Assembly (NCBI GenBank): GCA_911728455.2
Contig: OU452219.1
Span: 1,369,001 to 1,433,000, forward strand
DNA length: 64,000 bases
Source of the DNA: Marthasterias glacialis
Taxonomy: Eukaryota; Echinodermata; Asteroidea; Forcipulatida; Asteriidae
Direction: 5' to 3'
Below the pieces are notes generated by a model. The model searched no databases, was not told the origin of the DNA, and was given only the letters and a program-made list of their open reading frames with translations. This document shows positions 43,741-55,196 of the stretch, one piece after another. Each line of letters opens with the position of its first letter. Position 1 is the first letter of the stretch. A program made the position numbers and the translations under genes.

Positions 43741-43870
43741 TTTTATTTTTTATTTTATTTTATTACCTTTATTGCACAAAACATTAAAAGAGATGACATG
43801 TGATGCAAAAGGGAAACCCCGAACAGGCACGGAGGCCTACTTACTGGGGTCCCTCATTCACACATCAAAA
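43741..43870 (-). repeat. LINE-like 3' end, reverse orientation
   Basis: (TTTTA)n followed by CCTTTATTGCACAAAACATT reads on the minus strand as a LINE 3' end with an AATAAA-type tail. It abuts the truncated RT remnant. Confidence 0.4.
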
Positions 43871-44038
43871 CAAGAAAACAAAAAAACTAAAAAGCAACAG
43901 AAGAAGACAAAGAAGCACCAAACACAATTCTAAAACTCCCTCACGTTGTATATGAGTCCCATTCCATTGCGGTATTACTTTCATTTGGTAAATGTCAGTC
44001 GGCAAATTTAGGCGATCTAAAGTAAAACTTTTTTTTTT

Positions 44039-44368
44039 TTGCAATTCGCCCATCACAAGGCCCAAAGACCACTCGAGGTGTGGGATACATTTTGAAGGAG
44101 TAGAAACCTGCCCCAATGCGCAGAAACAAGACATGACGAGAAATAAACGCGAGTCTCTTCACAGCACAGCTAAGAACAGGGAGGGGTAAATAAATCCGTT
44201 GCGATACAAACATAACTTCATCTTCCCCTATTTGAAGCAATTATGGTCAAGTGTCTTGCTCACGGACACAAGTGTCATGACCGGGATTCGAACCCACATC
44301 CTGATGACTCAGCCACCAGAACTCGAGTCCGATGCACTCAACCGCTCGGCCCCGACACGCCATGCTGT
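44039..44368 (-). repeat. tRNA-derived SINE, near full length
   Basis: On the minus strand: GGCGTGTCGGGGCCGAGCGG, then GGGTTCGAATCCCGGTCATG (B box), then CACTTGTGTCCGTGAGCAAG, then a body ending CACACCTCGAGTGGTCTTTG. The head resembles that of the Deu-type SINE, but the body is different. Confidence 0.8.
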
Positions 44369-44645
44369 ATCCTTCTGGTTAGACGGTCGAGGAGAACACT
44401 GACTGAAACATTACTATAGACAATGAACTCTCCCCTTGTTCTTTGGCAGGGCTAAGAACAGATGCTCAATGTAACAACCTGAATGTCTTTCTTTTGTCTT
44501 GCTGGTTTCATCTTTACAACAGTGAAAATGAAAGAAACACGTTCGTCTCTGTCTTTTTCTGAAAACTGATCTAAAGACATGTTTGGTAAGAGAACAATAT
44601 GTAGGTCTAGACTCTTTAGTAAATGGGTGTGTTCTCTCATGTCAT

Positions 44646-44822
44646 GGTTAATGATTAATGATTTATGGTTAATGATTAATGGTTAATGGTTAATGGTTAA
44701 TGGTTAATGGTCAATGGTTAATGGTTAATGGTTAAGGGTTAATGGTTAAGGGTTAAGGGTTAAGGGTTAATAGTTAACGGTTAAAGGTTAATGGTTAATG
44801 GTTAGTGGTTAATGGTTATCGG
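44646..44822. repeat. Heptamer tandem repeat (GGTTAAT/GGTTAAG)n
   Basis: About 24 copies of a 7-bp unit, mostly GGTTAAT with a central block of GGTTAAG. It is not the TTAGGG hexamer and is flanked by unique sequence. Confidence 0.9.
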
Positions 44823-45204
44823 TTGCCTTTATAAGATAATTTCTGAACTGAATGCTTTTGCTGTGTGAAATAAGTGATCAATAAATGAGTATAATATCCC
44901 TGGGATGAAATCAAATGAATGCAGCAACATTTACCTGAAACCATCAAATCCGACTCACAGGTTCTACAGCTTAATTTATTGAATTGATATTGCGCTCTCT
45001 CCAAGACCAGCCTGTTTGAGGGCGCATTACATCTAAATTCCAGTTAAAAAATGTCAAAATAGTGAAAAAGGAAACATAAACAAGTTTGCATAATTAAAAC
45101 ATGAAAAAAGCACAAAGATATACTTGTATCAAACAGTAACAAACTAAAACAGAGAAGATTAAAAGAGAAATTACACATCACCAAATGCCTTCCTAAATGG
45201 GAAC

Positions 45205-45543
45205 GTGTTGAGTTACGTTTTGAACAAACTTTGTGAGTGGAAACTACGAATGTTGGATGGCAAATTATTCCATAAAATAGGTGCAGCTGAATAAAAAGTA
45301 CGGTTTCCTATTGTAGCACCTTTTTCCTTTGGATATTCCAACAAAATTTCTCCTGTTGACCTGAGGTTGTGACAAAGTTGACTTCTGACAGTAGTTAGTT
45401 CACTTAAACAAATGGGAGCAAGGTCATGTAAACATGTAAAAAATCATGGGTAGAATCTTAAAATCAATCAGTGTAAGTTACTAAAGGCAGGAGTTTGCCA
45501 TTATTGGTGAGAATTTGTAACCAACCGAGCTGCGGCGTTTTGA
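45205..45543 (-). pseudogene. CR1/L2-like LINE C-terminal remnant
   Basis: On the minus strand: QNAAARLVTNSH, then after a stop LIDFKILPMIFYM, then LAPICLSELTTVRSQLCHNL, then FYSAAPILWNNLPSNIRSF and Lys-Thr-stop. This is the characteristic C-terminal tail after the RT domain in CR1/L2-type LINEs. A frameshift and stops make it dead. Confidence 0.75.
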
Positions 45544-46149
45544 ATATGCAAGCAGTAATTGTTAAACATGGTTATTTTGATTGTTGAGGAAGACGGGATT
45601 TCATGTGGAAAACCTCCAGTTGTGCAGTATTGTACATCAATGTATTTATCCAAAATTTAGAATTTGGAAATATCTACCAATATCTGAAAAAAGTTACAAA
45701 CCAGTCCAACCAAACAACCCCCAACAGACATTTTCACCAAGTCGTGCCTCGAGTGTAATGCGAACGGAAAACCACAACAGCAGACTTAATTCGCGAAAAG
45801 ATAAAAATCTGACATTTTCTGAGAAAATGACGGCATCGGTAGAAGGGTGCGGTAATAAAGAAAGCAAAATGTATCGACTTGTCGGAAGGAACAGGAAATT
45901 CATCGCAGTCAATTAATTTGGCAATTATATGACTGTGCAGATTTTGACATAATGATCTAACAAATTTTAAAAGCCGTTAAAATTTAATGGCCTTAAATTC
46001 TCAACATTTTTTGTGTTTTTGTTTGTTATTACTATATTATTTTTGCAAAGTTTTGCTTTAAAACTACGAGTTTACAAGCAGGGAAAATCGGTGGCGAAGT
46101 TGTCACTTAAGTTTAATTTAAATGATTGTGTATTGTGTTTCACTTTGCT

Positions 46150-46291
46150 TAAATATCTGTATTTTTTTTTTTTGGGGGGGGAACAGGAAGTACTCTTTTT
46201 AGTTTGGGGTGAACAAAGAAAAAAATGCTATAGAACAGGATTTGAACCTGCGACCTCTGCGCTCTATACCAACTGAGCTATATCTAGCCCT
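46150..46291 (-). repeat. tRNA-derived SINE, reverse copy
   Basis: GGGGTGAACAAAGAAAAAAA, then AGGATTTGAACCTGCGACC (B box reversed), then ACCAACTGAGCTATATCTAG (A box reversed) and CCCTAAT. Confidence 0.75.
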
Positions 46292-46689
46292 AATGCTGGC
46301 GTTTTCCCAATTTTGTCGATGTCTTTGTTCGGGGTGCCAGTCAGAAGCCATCCTATAACCAGGAATACAGTCTGGGAAACGGCAGGACATGGATCACAGT
46401 TAGGGAATGCTACTTTTTATTTCAAATATCAAGCAATAAATCTAAACTACTCGATTCTTATATGAGGGGTCCATTGTCATGTCAAAATATATAAACTTCT
46501 TTCACTTTGCGAAAGAAAGCTAATGTTCGCATAATTTCTAATTCTGGCATTCGTGAACACACTGCTCCCTTAATTTTAAATCTTAAACTATAACAATTCA
46601 TCGACCTTTACTGTCTTAATCTGGGTAAATTGATATATTACCCAGCTGCATTAATTCACTTTTCACTTTAATTTTCAAACGTTCATTCA

Positions 46690-46867
46690 TACAATCTCGA
46701 AGTACTGTGAAGAACAATTTGTTCGTTTCCCGCCAAAGGACATCATTATACCAAGAGTCTAGTTGAACGTGGCGTTAGGTTTTGGAATGGTCTGAGTAAC
46801 TCAACTAAAACTTCAATCAGTCTACCTTTCTTTCCAAGAAACTTGAAAAAGCAACTATTATTCTGAT
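46690..46867 (+). pseudogene. LINE C-terminal remnant (another copy)
   Basis: The frame reads LVERGVRFWNGLSN, then a Phe-Lys/Leu-rich end and TGA. It resembles the x-x-x-FWNxLP tail of CR1/Jockey-type LINE proteins. Only this short piece is recognisable. Confidence 0.45.
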
Positions 46868-46934
46868 ATTATTTGTGTTTTTTGCCCATACACCAAATAA
46901 TATTCTTATCCCCGAGACAAAAATTAACATCTAT

Positions 46935-47150
46935 TATAATGGTTGCGGTACCCGCTGTTAATAGGATTCCAACTGCCTCTAGCTGCCGGGCAATCTCGGA
47001 AGTCTGTTGGTAAGACATCTGCTCTAGAACGGCGGGGGTCGTGGGTTCGAATTCCACTCGCGGAATACGCCTGTGAGTTTTCTTCACAGGACTCAGGGAA
47101 AGTACTGATCATACAGTGCTTAACACACATCGGTGTATGGACAAAAAACA
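46935..47150 (+). repeat. tRNA-derived SINE (GGCAATCTCGG family), copy 2
   Basis: CCTCTAGCTGCCGGGCAATC, then TCTGTTGGTAAGACATCTGC, then GTGGGTTCGAATTCCACTCG (B box), then TCACAGGACTCAGGGAAAGT and a CAGTGCTTAACACACATCGG end. Confidence 0.7.
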
Positions 47151-47478
47151 CAAGTGCGGTAGCGCGATAGCTGTCCAGAGAGAGAGGTCAATTTTACCAC
47201 TCTAATCATGACGTGCATGTGCACATATAGTTATGTTGGAGCAAGACTATCGTTTTTTTCTTCCCAGCCTCGGTATAGTGTTTGCATTATTTGGAAGATA
47301 TCCGAAGGGGGTAATCAAAACGGCTGTGTAATGATTACTGGATACCTCAGCTCAATCCATTTCCACTTTCAACAATTACGTCTTTGTAACCGTCACCCTA
47401 AAGTACTTTTCAGCAAATGTGATTGGTTTTTAGAATGACATCTTCACTTTTATAACTTGGTACACAAAATTTCATGAA

Positions 47479-48971
47479 TTAAAGGGACACACCGGCTTAC
47501 TGTTTACCTAATTTAGGGATGTGGAATGACAGACAATAATATTTGAATGGTTGTTGTAAAAGAAAATCATCAAAATATCACGTAATTAACGAAAAATGTG
47601 AAAAAAAACAAAACACGGTCAAAGGTCAGCTTATACGCTTTTCCAGCCGTTGCAACTGTCAAGTTTACGTGACATTGTTGCGCAATGTTGTAAGTAGACT
47701 GGTGCTCTGTTTATGTATGAATTATTACAATGGCGAGGCATGAGGATCCAGACTTCATATCAATCCAGCACAAATTCACGTGTAAATAAAAAACACAATC
47801 GTCGTCGTGGTTTTTTATTCAGACATAGCACGCCCTATCATGCTCTTCCAGCCCCCCCCCCCTCGTCAAATGTCAGTGATTCTGCCTCTTGTCCAACTTT
47901 CAAATTCACGTGTAAATAAAAAACGGACATAAACGGACAGTTTGTATTCTGTGTACGACGAACTGGACGAACTTACTTGCAATGGAGAACGTTTCTTCGA
48001 CATCCAAGGATCGGTACAAAAAAACATCTCAAGGAAAAACATCCAAAAGGCGGTCCAACGAAAAGTAAAAAGTAAAAAAAAAGGGAAAGCCAGCATGTGC
48101 CAAGCGAGCCTCCCGCCTTCGCTGCAAACGGATTGCCTTTCTCCTGGCAGCTTTAGCGGTGGCATTCTCCCGTTTTTCGGGCGATGACTTCACTGGCCGG
48201 CCGCAGCCACCGCAACCGTTTTTGTTTTTTGTTTTTTTTTGTTTTTTGTGGCGATGGGGGGGGGGAGCCGACATTATCCAACTATCGTAGAAGTAGATAG
48301 ATCAGCTGTATGGGATAAACATTCCCCGTCGTCGTCCCGCGTGTGTGTAACACGTTACAATAGTTAGGGGATAATAGCTAGGGGTACAGACTAAAACAGT
48401 CGGAAAAAACGTAATTGTTGGTCTGGCTCCCTACCCCTCCGACAAGCTCCCAAGCTTACGGCTAGAACGGTAATGGGGAGTTCATGCCCCGGGGTTTGTC
48501 TCTCTGTCCCCACGAGACACGGCACCGGCTATACGGGATATGCCCCAAGGTTTACGTTCCGCTAGCTCCTACGCTGGTGCGCCGTGAAACACGCTTCGGT
48601 TGCACGGACTCTCTGAATGCGAATATTAGGTTCGATTTTTCATCATTATTTACAAATTGTATCAATAATCTAAATACATAGTCTTTTTTTGTCTAATACT
48701 CATAAAAAATTGTAAAAAAAAAAAGATTTAAATTTGGTTCAGTAATTTACTTTTATACGGCTGGAAGTAAAACTAACTCCGAAGATCACGTGATTTATCC
48801 GAACCACTTTTTTGGTTCAGATAAATCGTTTTTTGAAAAATGCTCGAAAACGGCAAAATTTGATGGCTTCTTTTAGGAACCATTCTTCTTCATTCCTGGA
48901 AGACCTTTGCAGTCATATGTTAGCCTATTTTGTAGCCCAAATAGCCCAACGAAGCCGGTGTGCCCCTTTAA
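47479..48971. mobile_element. DNA transposon with TTAA flanks (piggyBac/Kolobok-like)
   Basis: The left end is TTAA then AGGGACACACCGGCTT. The right end is AAGCCGGTGTGCCCCT then TTAA. The terminal repeats match at 15 of 16 positions and TTAA sits on both sides, as in piggyBac and Kolobok elements. The 1485-bp interior contains a duplicated 24-mer starting CAAATTCACGTG at about 47771 and 47903 and lysine-rich fragments near 47980-48190. It has no intact transposase. A related end (TTAAAGGGACACATTGCC) starts at about 49083. Confidence 0.6.
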
Positions 48972-49251
48972 ACGAGACGATAAAGACTTTGTAATCATCA
49001 TTGCGAAATGCACTCATCGTTGAGAAATGAAATTGTTCAAGCAGTTAGCTCAATGAAAGAGATATATTGGTTTTACTGCCAAGTTAAAGGGACACATTGC
49101 CTTCGAATCTCTTAAAATGTTGCTGTTTGGAATTGCTCCTTAAAAGAGTTGTCCATGCAATAAAAAAACCTTCGGTGTGTTGTAATTAGTGAGAAGTGAT
49201 TCGAAAAAAGACATTTGCCTCTCAGAAATACATCCAGCGGAACCACACTTT

Positions 49252-49325
49252 ACATAGAAACATTACGGTTCGCCATTTTGTGGAGTCAAACATTTTGTTC
49301 TACAAAATGGCGGACCGTGTTCTGT
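49252..49325. repeat. Short hairpin with ACGGTTCGCCATTTTGT arms
   Basis: CGGTTCGCCATTTTGTGGAG and TACAAAATGGCGGACCGTG are inverted across a spacer of about 20 bases. Confidence 0.6.
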
Positions 49326-49457
49326 CACGAAATTGAACAAAAACTACACAATTTCAAGGATTATCCAAATCATTATACTCTACTTAAACAACATCTTTCC
49401 AGTCATATTCATTTCATAACAAACGCTTTTCATAGCCCCAAAGCGCCCAATCTAAAG

Positions 49458-49755
49458 GCAACGAGATCATTTAACTGTCAAGTTAAGCACCATTGGGTGT
49501 GGTCAGTAATTGGATGGGAAACCATTCCATGTATTGATATGGTTGGTGGCTTGACTGCAACATGATAGGGCTTCTTTACGTCGAGCACACGTCTTTCGGA
49601 TGGGATGTTAAACTGTAGGTCCTGTGTGTTGTGTAATGCACATCAAACACCCAGGACAATGTGAAAGAGAAGGGGCTTGCCCCGGTGTTCCTGGATAGGA
49701 TGCGTAATGCATCCCCTCTGAGCAGGCTTGAAGTGTAGTTTATAAATACGCATTT
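49458..49755 (+). repeat. 5S-rRNA-headed SINE with Deu-like core
   Basis: The head AAGTTAAGCACCATTGGGTG, then TGGTCAGTAATTGGATGGGAAACC, follows the internal promoter region of 5S rRNA. The next part (CTTTCGGATGGGATGTTAAA, TGTGTTGTGTAATGCACATC, AAGAGAAGGGGCTTGCCCC) is the same core found behind a tRNA head at 23.4 kb. The SINE therefore exists with two kinds of head. Confidence 0.8.
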
Positions 49756-52074
49756 GAACATATCGATATGGAATTTGCGCAACATACAGGACAGCATTGT
49801 TATTTTTCATTATCATGACAAGGTGTTGCAATTGTACGACTGAATTGTTAGTTTCCCTATGTATTTGATTATTGTATGACATTGAAACTTTGAATGTTAA
49901 AATAAAAGTATGTCTCGAGGCTTTTCCACGGAAAGTGAAAGGTGTGTTTTTGATTCTCTCCCTCTCTGACCTATTTTTCTGCAAACTACACCTGATTGAC
50001 ACTCCTCAACATTCCGGTAACAGTTTACATGGTTTCGAATTGTTTGTCTTTTCCAAAAATTCATTCCGAATGACAACGTATTTTGCGAAAAATGAGCTCA
50101 GGTTGATATGCCTATAGACACACAGGTCAAGAAGAATCCATTAGTCATTGACTGAGAGTTGTATATTTTTTATTTTTTTTAATTTTTTAAATCTTCGGAC
50201 ATAATTCTATGTTGGCAGGGGCCGTCCAGGGTAAGGCAAGGGTTTTAAAAACAGTCACCAAAGCGATGTGCCCTCCCAGACCCAGCCAACAAAAAATAAC
50301 CTACGTGTAAATACAAATGGCAATAATAAAAGCATGAATATAAAACAAATAAAGACAATAAAACATTATGGAACAAAACACTTCAAAAAGTTAAATGAAC
50401 AACACCGAACTGACACAAACATTAGGGCAAGATAATGAATGACAATTTATTGACCAAAACTGAACACTAACTGAAACAATAACGATTGATGATATGAAAT
50501 AACTATTCATATGGAAACGTCTGCGTACAAATTTCTCATCCAGAGACAAAAATGTGTGATATTCCTTTCATCACGAAGCGGACACTGGTGTCCGATTCAC
50601 AGCGAAAGCAGAAAGGGAAAGATTGATTTACATTGGAGTGAAAAACAACTAGAAATATTGCATGATTTGTATAGCTAACAGGAAGCTCAATGGAAGATTT
50701 CACTGAAACTTAGTCCAGACGACGAGTTCTTTCAGTATCGACGCCGTTTTATCTCCTCTCACTTTCGTACCCTTTCACTGACGAGAACAGACAATCTTCC
50801 GCCCATCTTGTTAATAAAAACGCAACTTGTCATTCTAGACAGGATAAATAGATACATCATTCCAGAGATAGGAGAGCGAATTACATCGGGGTGTTTTCCC
50901 TTAAATACCCCGTTTTATACATTAATAGTAACAAAAATATCCATATAAAATGTACAACTCTTAAAAATGTCACAGACATTGTCAAGCCTGATGTGTAATT
51001 TTTGATAAAGGTAAACAAAACAAAAACTAAGTCGCAAAATTGCACAACTTAACTATACCCGAAATTAACACCATTTTGTTTGAATCGGTGTGGGGTGGGG
51101 CTAGTATTTAGGGGGCGGGGTGCCTATTTTCAAAAATTGTTTTTAATGTTCAGTTTTTCAGTAATCCATCGGTACTTCATTTCTCTCTTTACACTTTTAA
51201 TAAGCCATTTTGTCGCTTATGTTCTCTGTGTTATTGCTTTGATTATCATATTATTATTACTTATATTATTTCTCAAATTTGTTAACTATCCATGTTATTT
51301 AATTTGTTTACGTGTTTGTTGTGTTATTGTAAAGCAAATAGTTTTTCAGACCTTGGATTGTATTGATTTGTTGATTAAAATTGAAATGAAATGAAATGAA
51401 ATAAAATTGAAATGTCTGCCCCATTTCGCTCCCGGTTTTTAAATGAAAAATGAAGGGACTTCCGGGTCCGTTTGGGTCCACCTTGCGTTCCGTTTTTTCA
51501 CCTGATACACATAACTACCGGTGTACCGAGGTATAGGACTGACACTACAAAGCGGTTGGGGCACTATTCTCAATCACGCTGATCTAACTTTGGCTGACAG
51601 GAACATAATGGGCGGTACCAGTAACGAGAGATAACGGGCGGTTTCAAACCTTAACGTCGACCTATTTCCTTAAATTTAATTATAGTATACTACAACTTCT
51701 ATTATTAACATTCTGGATTTGTTCTCCCCACCCACCCATCCACACACCCACACACTTTTACAAGTTCGTCCCTGTACTTAACATCCTCCCATAGACTTTG
51801 TGCACACAATTCATTGTGGAATTCATTTAATTAAAGTCAAAGTTGAAAACCTACTTGTTGCACGGTTAATTCTCTGGAGTATTTTGTATGTTCTGCATTT
51901 ATTTTGTTGTATTTTGTGTAATGCGCAGAGGAGTACGGGTTTTGTTCAGTATAATCTCGTTAGAATTCCCGTGTGGAAACTTTTGCTCGTATTTATCTGC
52001 GGTATCCATTAAGTAGCCAATATTACAACACGTCTGTCAATCGGAAAGCTGATGACTTCTCTGTATCCCTATAA

Positions 52075-52348
52075 CGTCGGCTCAGAACTAAAAGGTCATT
52101 AACTTCCGTAATCGACAAAAGGTCGTTAACATTTCCAAACTAAAAAACAGTAAATAAGATTTAGAAATTTAAAACTAATGGTTTGTCTATCCAAAAAGTA
52201 GTTTAGAATAACAGGTTAAACTACTTTTTCGATAGACAAACATTAGTTTTTGATTTTTAAATCTTATTTAGTGCTGTTTTTTAGTTTGGAAATGTTAACG
52301 ACCTTTTGTCGATTACGGAAGTTAATGACCTTTAGTTCTGAGCCGACG
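52075..52348. mobile_element. 274-bp palindromic element
   Basis: CGTCGGCTCAGAACTAAAAG to CTTTAGTTCTGAGCCGACG. The arms of about 125 bp are complementary almost throughout (for example GACAAAAGGTCGTTAAC and GTTAACGACCTTTTGTC) around a short centre ATAACAGG. It directly abuts the MITE at 52351. Confidence 0.87.
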
Positions 52349-52350
52349 AT

Positions 52351-52527
52351 ATAGACCTTTATCATGGTGCGGCCATCTTGAAATTCTTCCATTCAAACCA
52401 ATGTAACCAAACCGAGGCTGGAAGGGCAAATAGTCTGGTTCCTTTTTGTACAATGAATATTAGCATATATTACTCTGTTAGATACAGGGAACATGACCAA
52501 GATGGTTGCAGCATGATAAAGGTCTAT
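52351..52527. mobile_element. ATAGACC-type MITE (CTTTATCATG family), copy 2
   Basis: 177 bp. Left end ATAGACCTTTATCATGGTGC, right end GCAGCATGATAAAGGTCTAT. The interior GGCTGGAAGGGCAAATAGTC is the complement of 34022-34199. It abuts the long palindrome at 52075-52348. Confidence 0.82.
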
Positions 52528-52543
52528 TGTTTGGACTTTGAAG

Positions 52544-53097
52544 CAGTGGCGTAACCAGAGGGGCGGGGCAGGAGCCCCGTGCTCAAAAGCTTACTCCACT
52601 TATACCCCCCAAATGAGATCGAAAAAAAAAAAATAAAAACAAAATAACTGCACAAATGAATTGCTCCATACATCGAAAGACAGCCCCCTGAAATTGTGTC
52701 TTTGCCCCCAGCTGACCCCCACCCCACCCCACGGAAATATGAAGTAACGCAACTTACTGCTTTCCAGCGACGTCTCCATTGGTTTTGTGCAAAGAAAGCG
52801 AAAGCGAAGATGAAAGCGAAGATGAAAGCGACGAGAACATCCTCCCGGGTCCTGTTTAGTAAAATCCCACGAGTTTAACGGGTACATAGGCATACCCACC
52901 TAATACCCAGTCTTAACATCATTTCATAAGTGGCGGTACCTTTTATTGTTCATCTATTGTTCCCGTTCTTTAAAACTTCCTCTCGGTACAGTGGCGTAAC
53001 CAAAGCGGGGGGTGGGGGCGCTCTTGCCCCCTCCCACAAATGAGATTGAAAGAGAAAAATGAATGGTTCCATACATTGATGAGCCCCCCCCAAAAAA

Positions 53098-53129
<32 letters not shown>

Positions 53130-53262
53130 CATACATAAATAAATGATAATAATAATATTAAATAAATAAATACAAATTAAACAAAATAAAAACAAATTGT
53201 GTCTTTGCCCCCAGCTCAGCAACCCCCCCCCCCGCCAATTAAAATGTCTGGTTACGCCACTG
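52544..53262. mobile_element. Two related CAGTGGCGTAACC-ended elements
   Basis: CAGTGGCGTAACC starts at 52544 and again at 52989, and GGTTACGCCACTG ends at 53262. Both share ATGAGATCGAAA/ATGAGATTGAAA, CATACAT and TTGTGTCTTTGCCCCCAGCT segments. The first copy is truncated near 52735. The second contains A/T-rich simple repeats (53090-53170). These are probably short hAT-like elements. Confidence 0.6.
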
Positions 53263-55084
53263 CTGAGGCAGTATCGCCGTTTTAAATTCCATGTAGGGTT
53301 GCATTATTCCCATCGTTTTAGTCATAGCCGGTTGGAATTGATGTAAGAGCACAGGCTAGGCCTAACCCAATAACCACCGCTTTTACGCTAAAACTTGTAT
53401 TTGAATTAAATGGATGAGAAAAGAGTGAAAAAACACTTGTTTTGCCCGCCATACCACTCTTGCGAAGACCCTTATGGCAATGAACTCTTTTTTTATAGTG
53501 AAAGACGGGTATCTTCAGCTCAAAAAGGGTGATTAACAGTGAGTTTTCCTCTCAGAAAAGCCATACTGTCACCACTCGGCCGAGAGAGTGAAATGTTCAC
53601 TCTTTTACATTTAAGGACTATTATGTTACAACATTTTGGTTTCACGCAACCTGCACAGAAATCTATAAAGCAGTGAAATTACATTACTTTAAACCCGCAG
53701 GAAATTATTCCATTGTCAAAAGTGCAATTGTCCCATTTCTAGATTAACGGGGTTATCGATATTTGTAGGCCTACTATTTTTTTTAATGTTTATTTGACTT
53801 CCACAAACAATAATAAACTACAGAGCTTCAGTGAGGAAGAAATTGGTGCAATGGAACAAAATATTGAAAAAAATGTATCCATTATCGTTTTTAAAGGAAA
53901 ATATATAGGCCTAAAAAATGAGAGAAAACAGGTAGGCCAATAAATACGCCACGAGTTCGTTTTTATTTATTTGAAATAACTGTTGAATAAATTAGGCCCG
54001 TGTCGATGCTACACAGGTTTTCCGAGCGAAAATAACAATAGTATTGTTTTGATAATGTCCATTTTTCGACAACGCTGCAGTTAGACCGATTTTTATTGAG
54101 CGAATTGCAACACAAAGAAACCGAGTAATTGTTACCATTATTAAGCCTAACTTAGTTTTGATTGTACATTAGCAAGGATATGAGATAATGAGTGCATTAC
54201 GAAACAAGGAACTGCAGCAAGCGTTTGACTAGACGGCAGTGTTTTGCTGACCGTGTTTTGCAGTAAAACACTACATAATTATGCACAGACATTCTCCGAT
54301 ATTGCGTGTCCATTTACCAAACACCACGACCTGCTATTTACAACTGACTCGAATTGAAATAATGTAGGACCGAGTGCTAAGAATAACTGAATTGCATACG
54401 TATACTCTTTCTCAGGTTGATCACAACTGTACAACCCTGAAACGTCCTCGCTCTGCACAAACTCAACAACCAGAAAAACGAAATCAAACGGGGAAAGTCG
54501 TTCTAAAAATAGATGATGATGACTCAGCCTGGCGCCAACCACAGCGACATTTTAATATTAATCGCTCAATCTTAACATCAGACGCATGCGTGTTTGGTCG
54601 CTCCACGGTGGATCGATACTGCAATGCATTTGATGCGGGCGTGGAGATAGCCTCGTGTTGCACAATAAGCGCTGATATCAGGCACGCACAGGTTCCACTA
54701 ACTACACAACATCCATGTGGATAAATTGGTAACCACATCTTTAAAGAACTGTACAATATAACGGTCCGATAAGTGAAAGTTTCAGACTAGGAATAGAAAA
54801 TGAGGAAACTCCCCATCTTCATAGAAATAGCAAATTATCGCGTCAGAATGTCCCGAGCTATGGCATACGCCTGGTATTATATAAATAACGAGGATCAGAA
54901 CCCAAATGACAATTTACTAATCAGACAGCAAATCTTAAACATCTCAAATTGGCTTCAGCGGTTACGAGAAAACTACAGCGACGAAATCACGTAAAGTTTC
55001 AAATCATTTGAACTGACTGTATACTTTGGGATACTGAGGAGCCGTGAATTTTACGCTTTGTTGGCTTGCGAGCGTTTGTCAGAA

Positions 55085-55196
55085 ATGATGTCCTCCGCTC
55101 GTCACCTGTGGTCATCAAGACAACGTCCCGGGACAATCCATAGCATCCGAGAAACAGCGATTTTGTTACTTTTATTGGCAGTGCAATTCAAACAAG
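55085..55196 (+). CDS. Galaxin-like gene 2, exon 1 (leader)
   Basis: The exon begins with two in-frame ATG codons. A polar, basic stretch follows (SSARHLWSSRQRP), then a hydrophobic segment AILLLLLAVQF, then Lys-Gln and donor CAAG/GTAAGG in phase 1. The long N-region before the hydrophobic core could make it a signal peptide with an extended n-region or a signal anchor. The phase and the Gln/Gly junction match exon 1 of gene 1. This exon is inferred from that parallel. Confidence 0.6.

Larger units (their letters stand above)
37101..55084. other. Gene-poor, repeat-rich region between the METTL27-like gene and galaxin-like gene 2
   Basis: No host gene is supported. Beyond the repeats listed separately, the stretches 38.3-38.85, 39.25-40.9, 49.8-52.0 and 53.3-55.0 kb show no recognisable protein. 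Open frames of 60-116 codons at 41246-41521 (minus), 54374-54724 and 54800-54994 have no recognised domain and no supporting splice context. Confidence 0.5.

Noticed and set aside
44280..44368. tRNA-Ser-like gene on the minus strand (also 63300-63392 on the plus strand)
   Set aside because: Both run into the same downstream SINE body, and several related heads exist in the window.
44646..44822. Interstitial telomere repeat
   Set aside because: The unit is seven bases (GGTTAAT/GGTTAAG), not TTAGGG.
49470..49540. 5S rRNA gene
   Set aside because: Only the internal promoter part of 5S rRNA is present, and it is joined to a SINE core.
54374..54724. 116-codon open frame upstream of galaxin-like gene 2
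   Set aside because: No recognisable domain, no good splice context, and not needed to explain the gene start.
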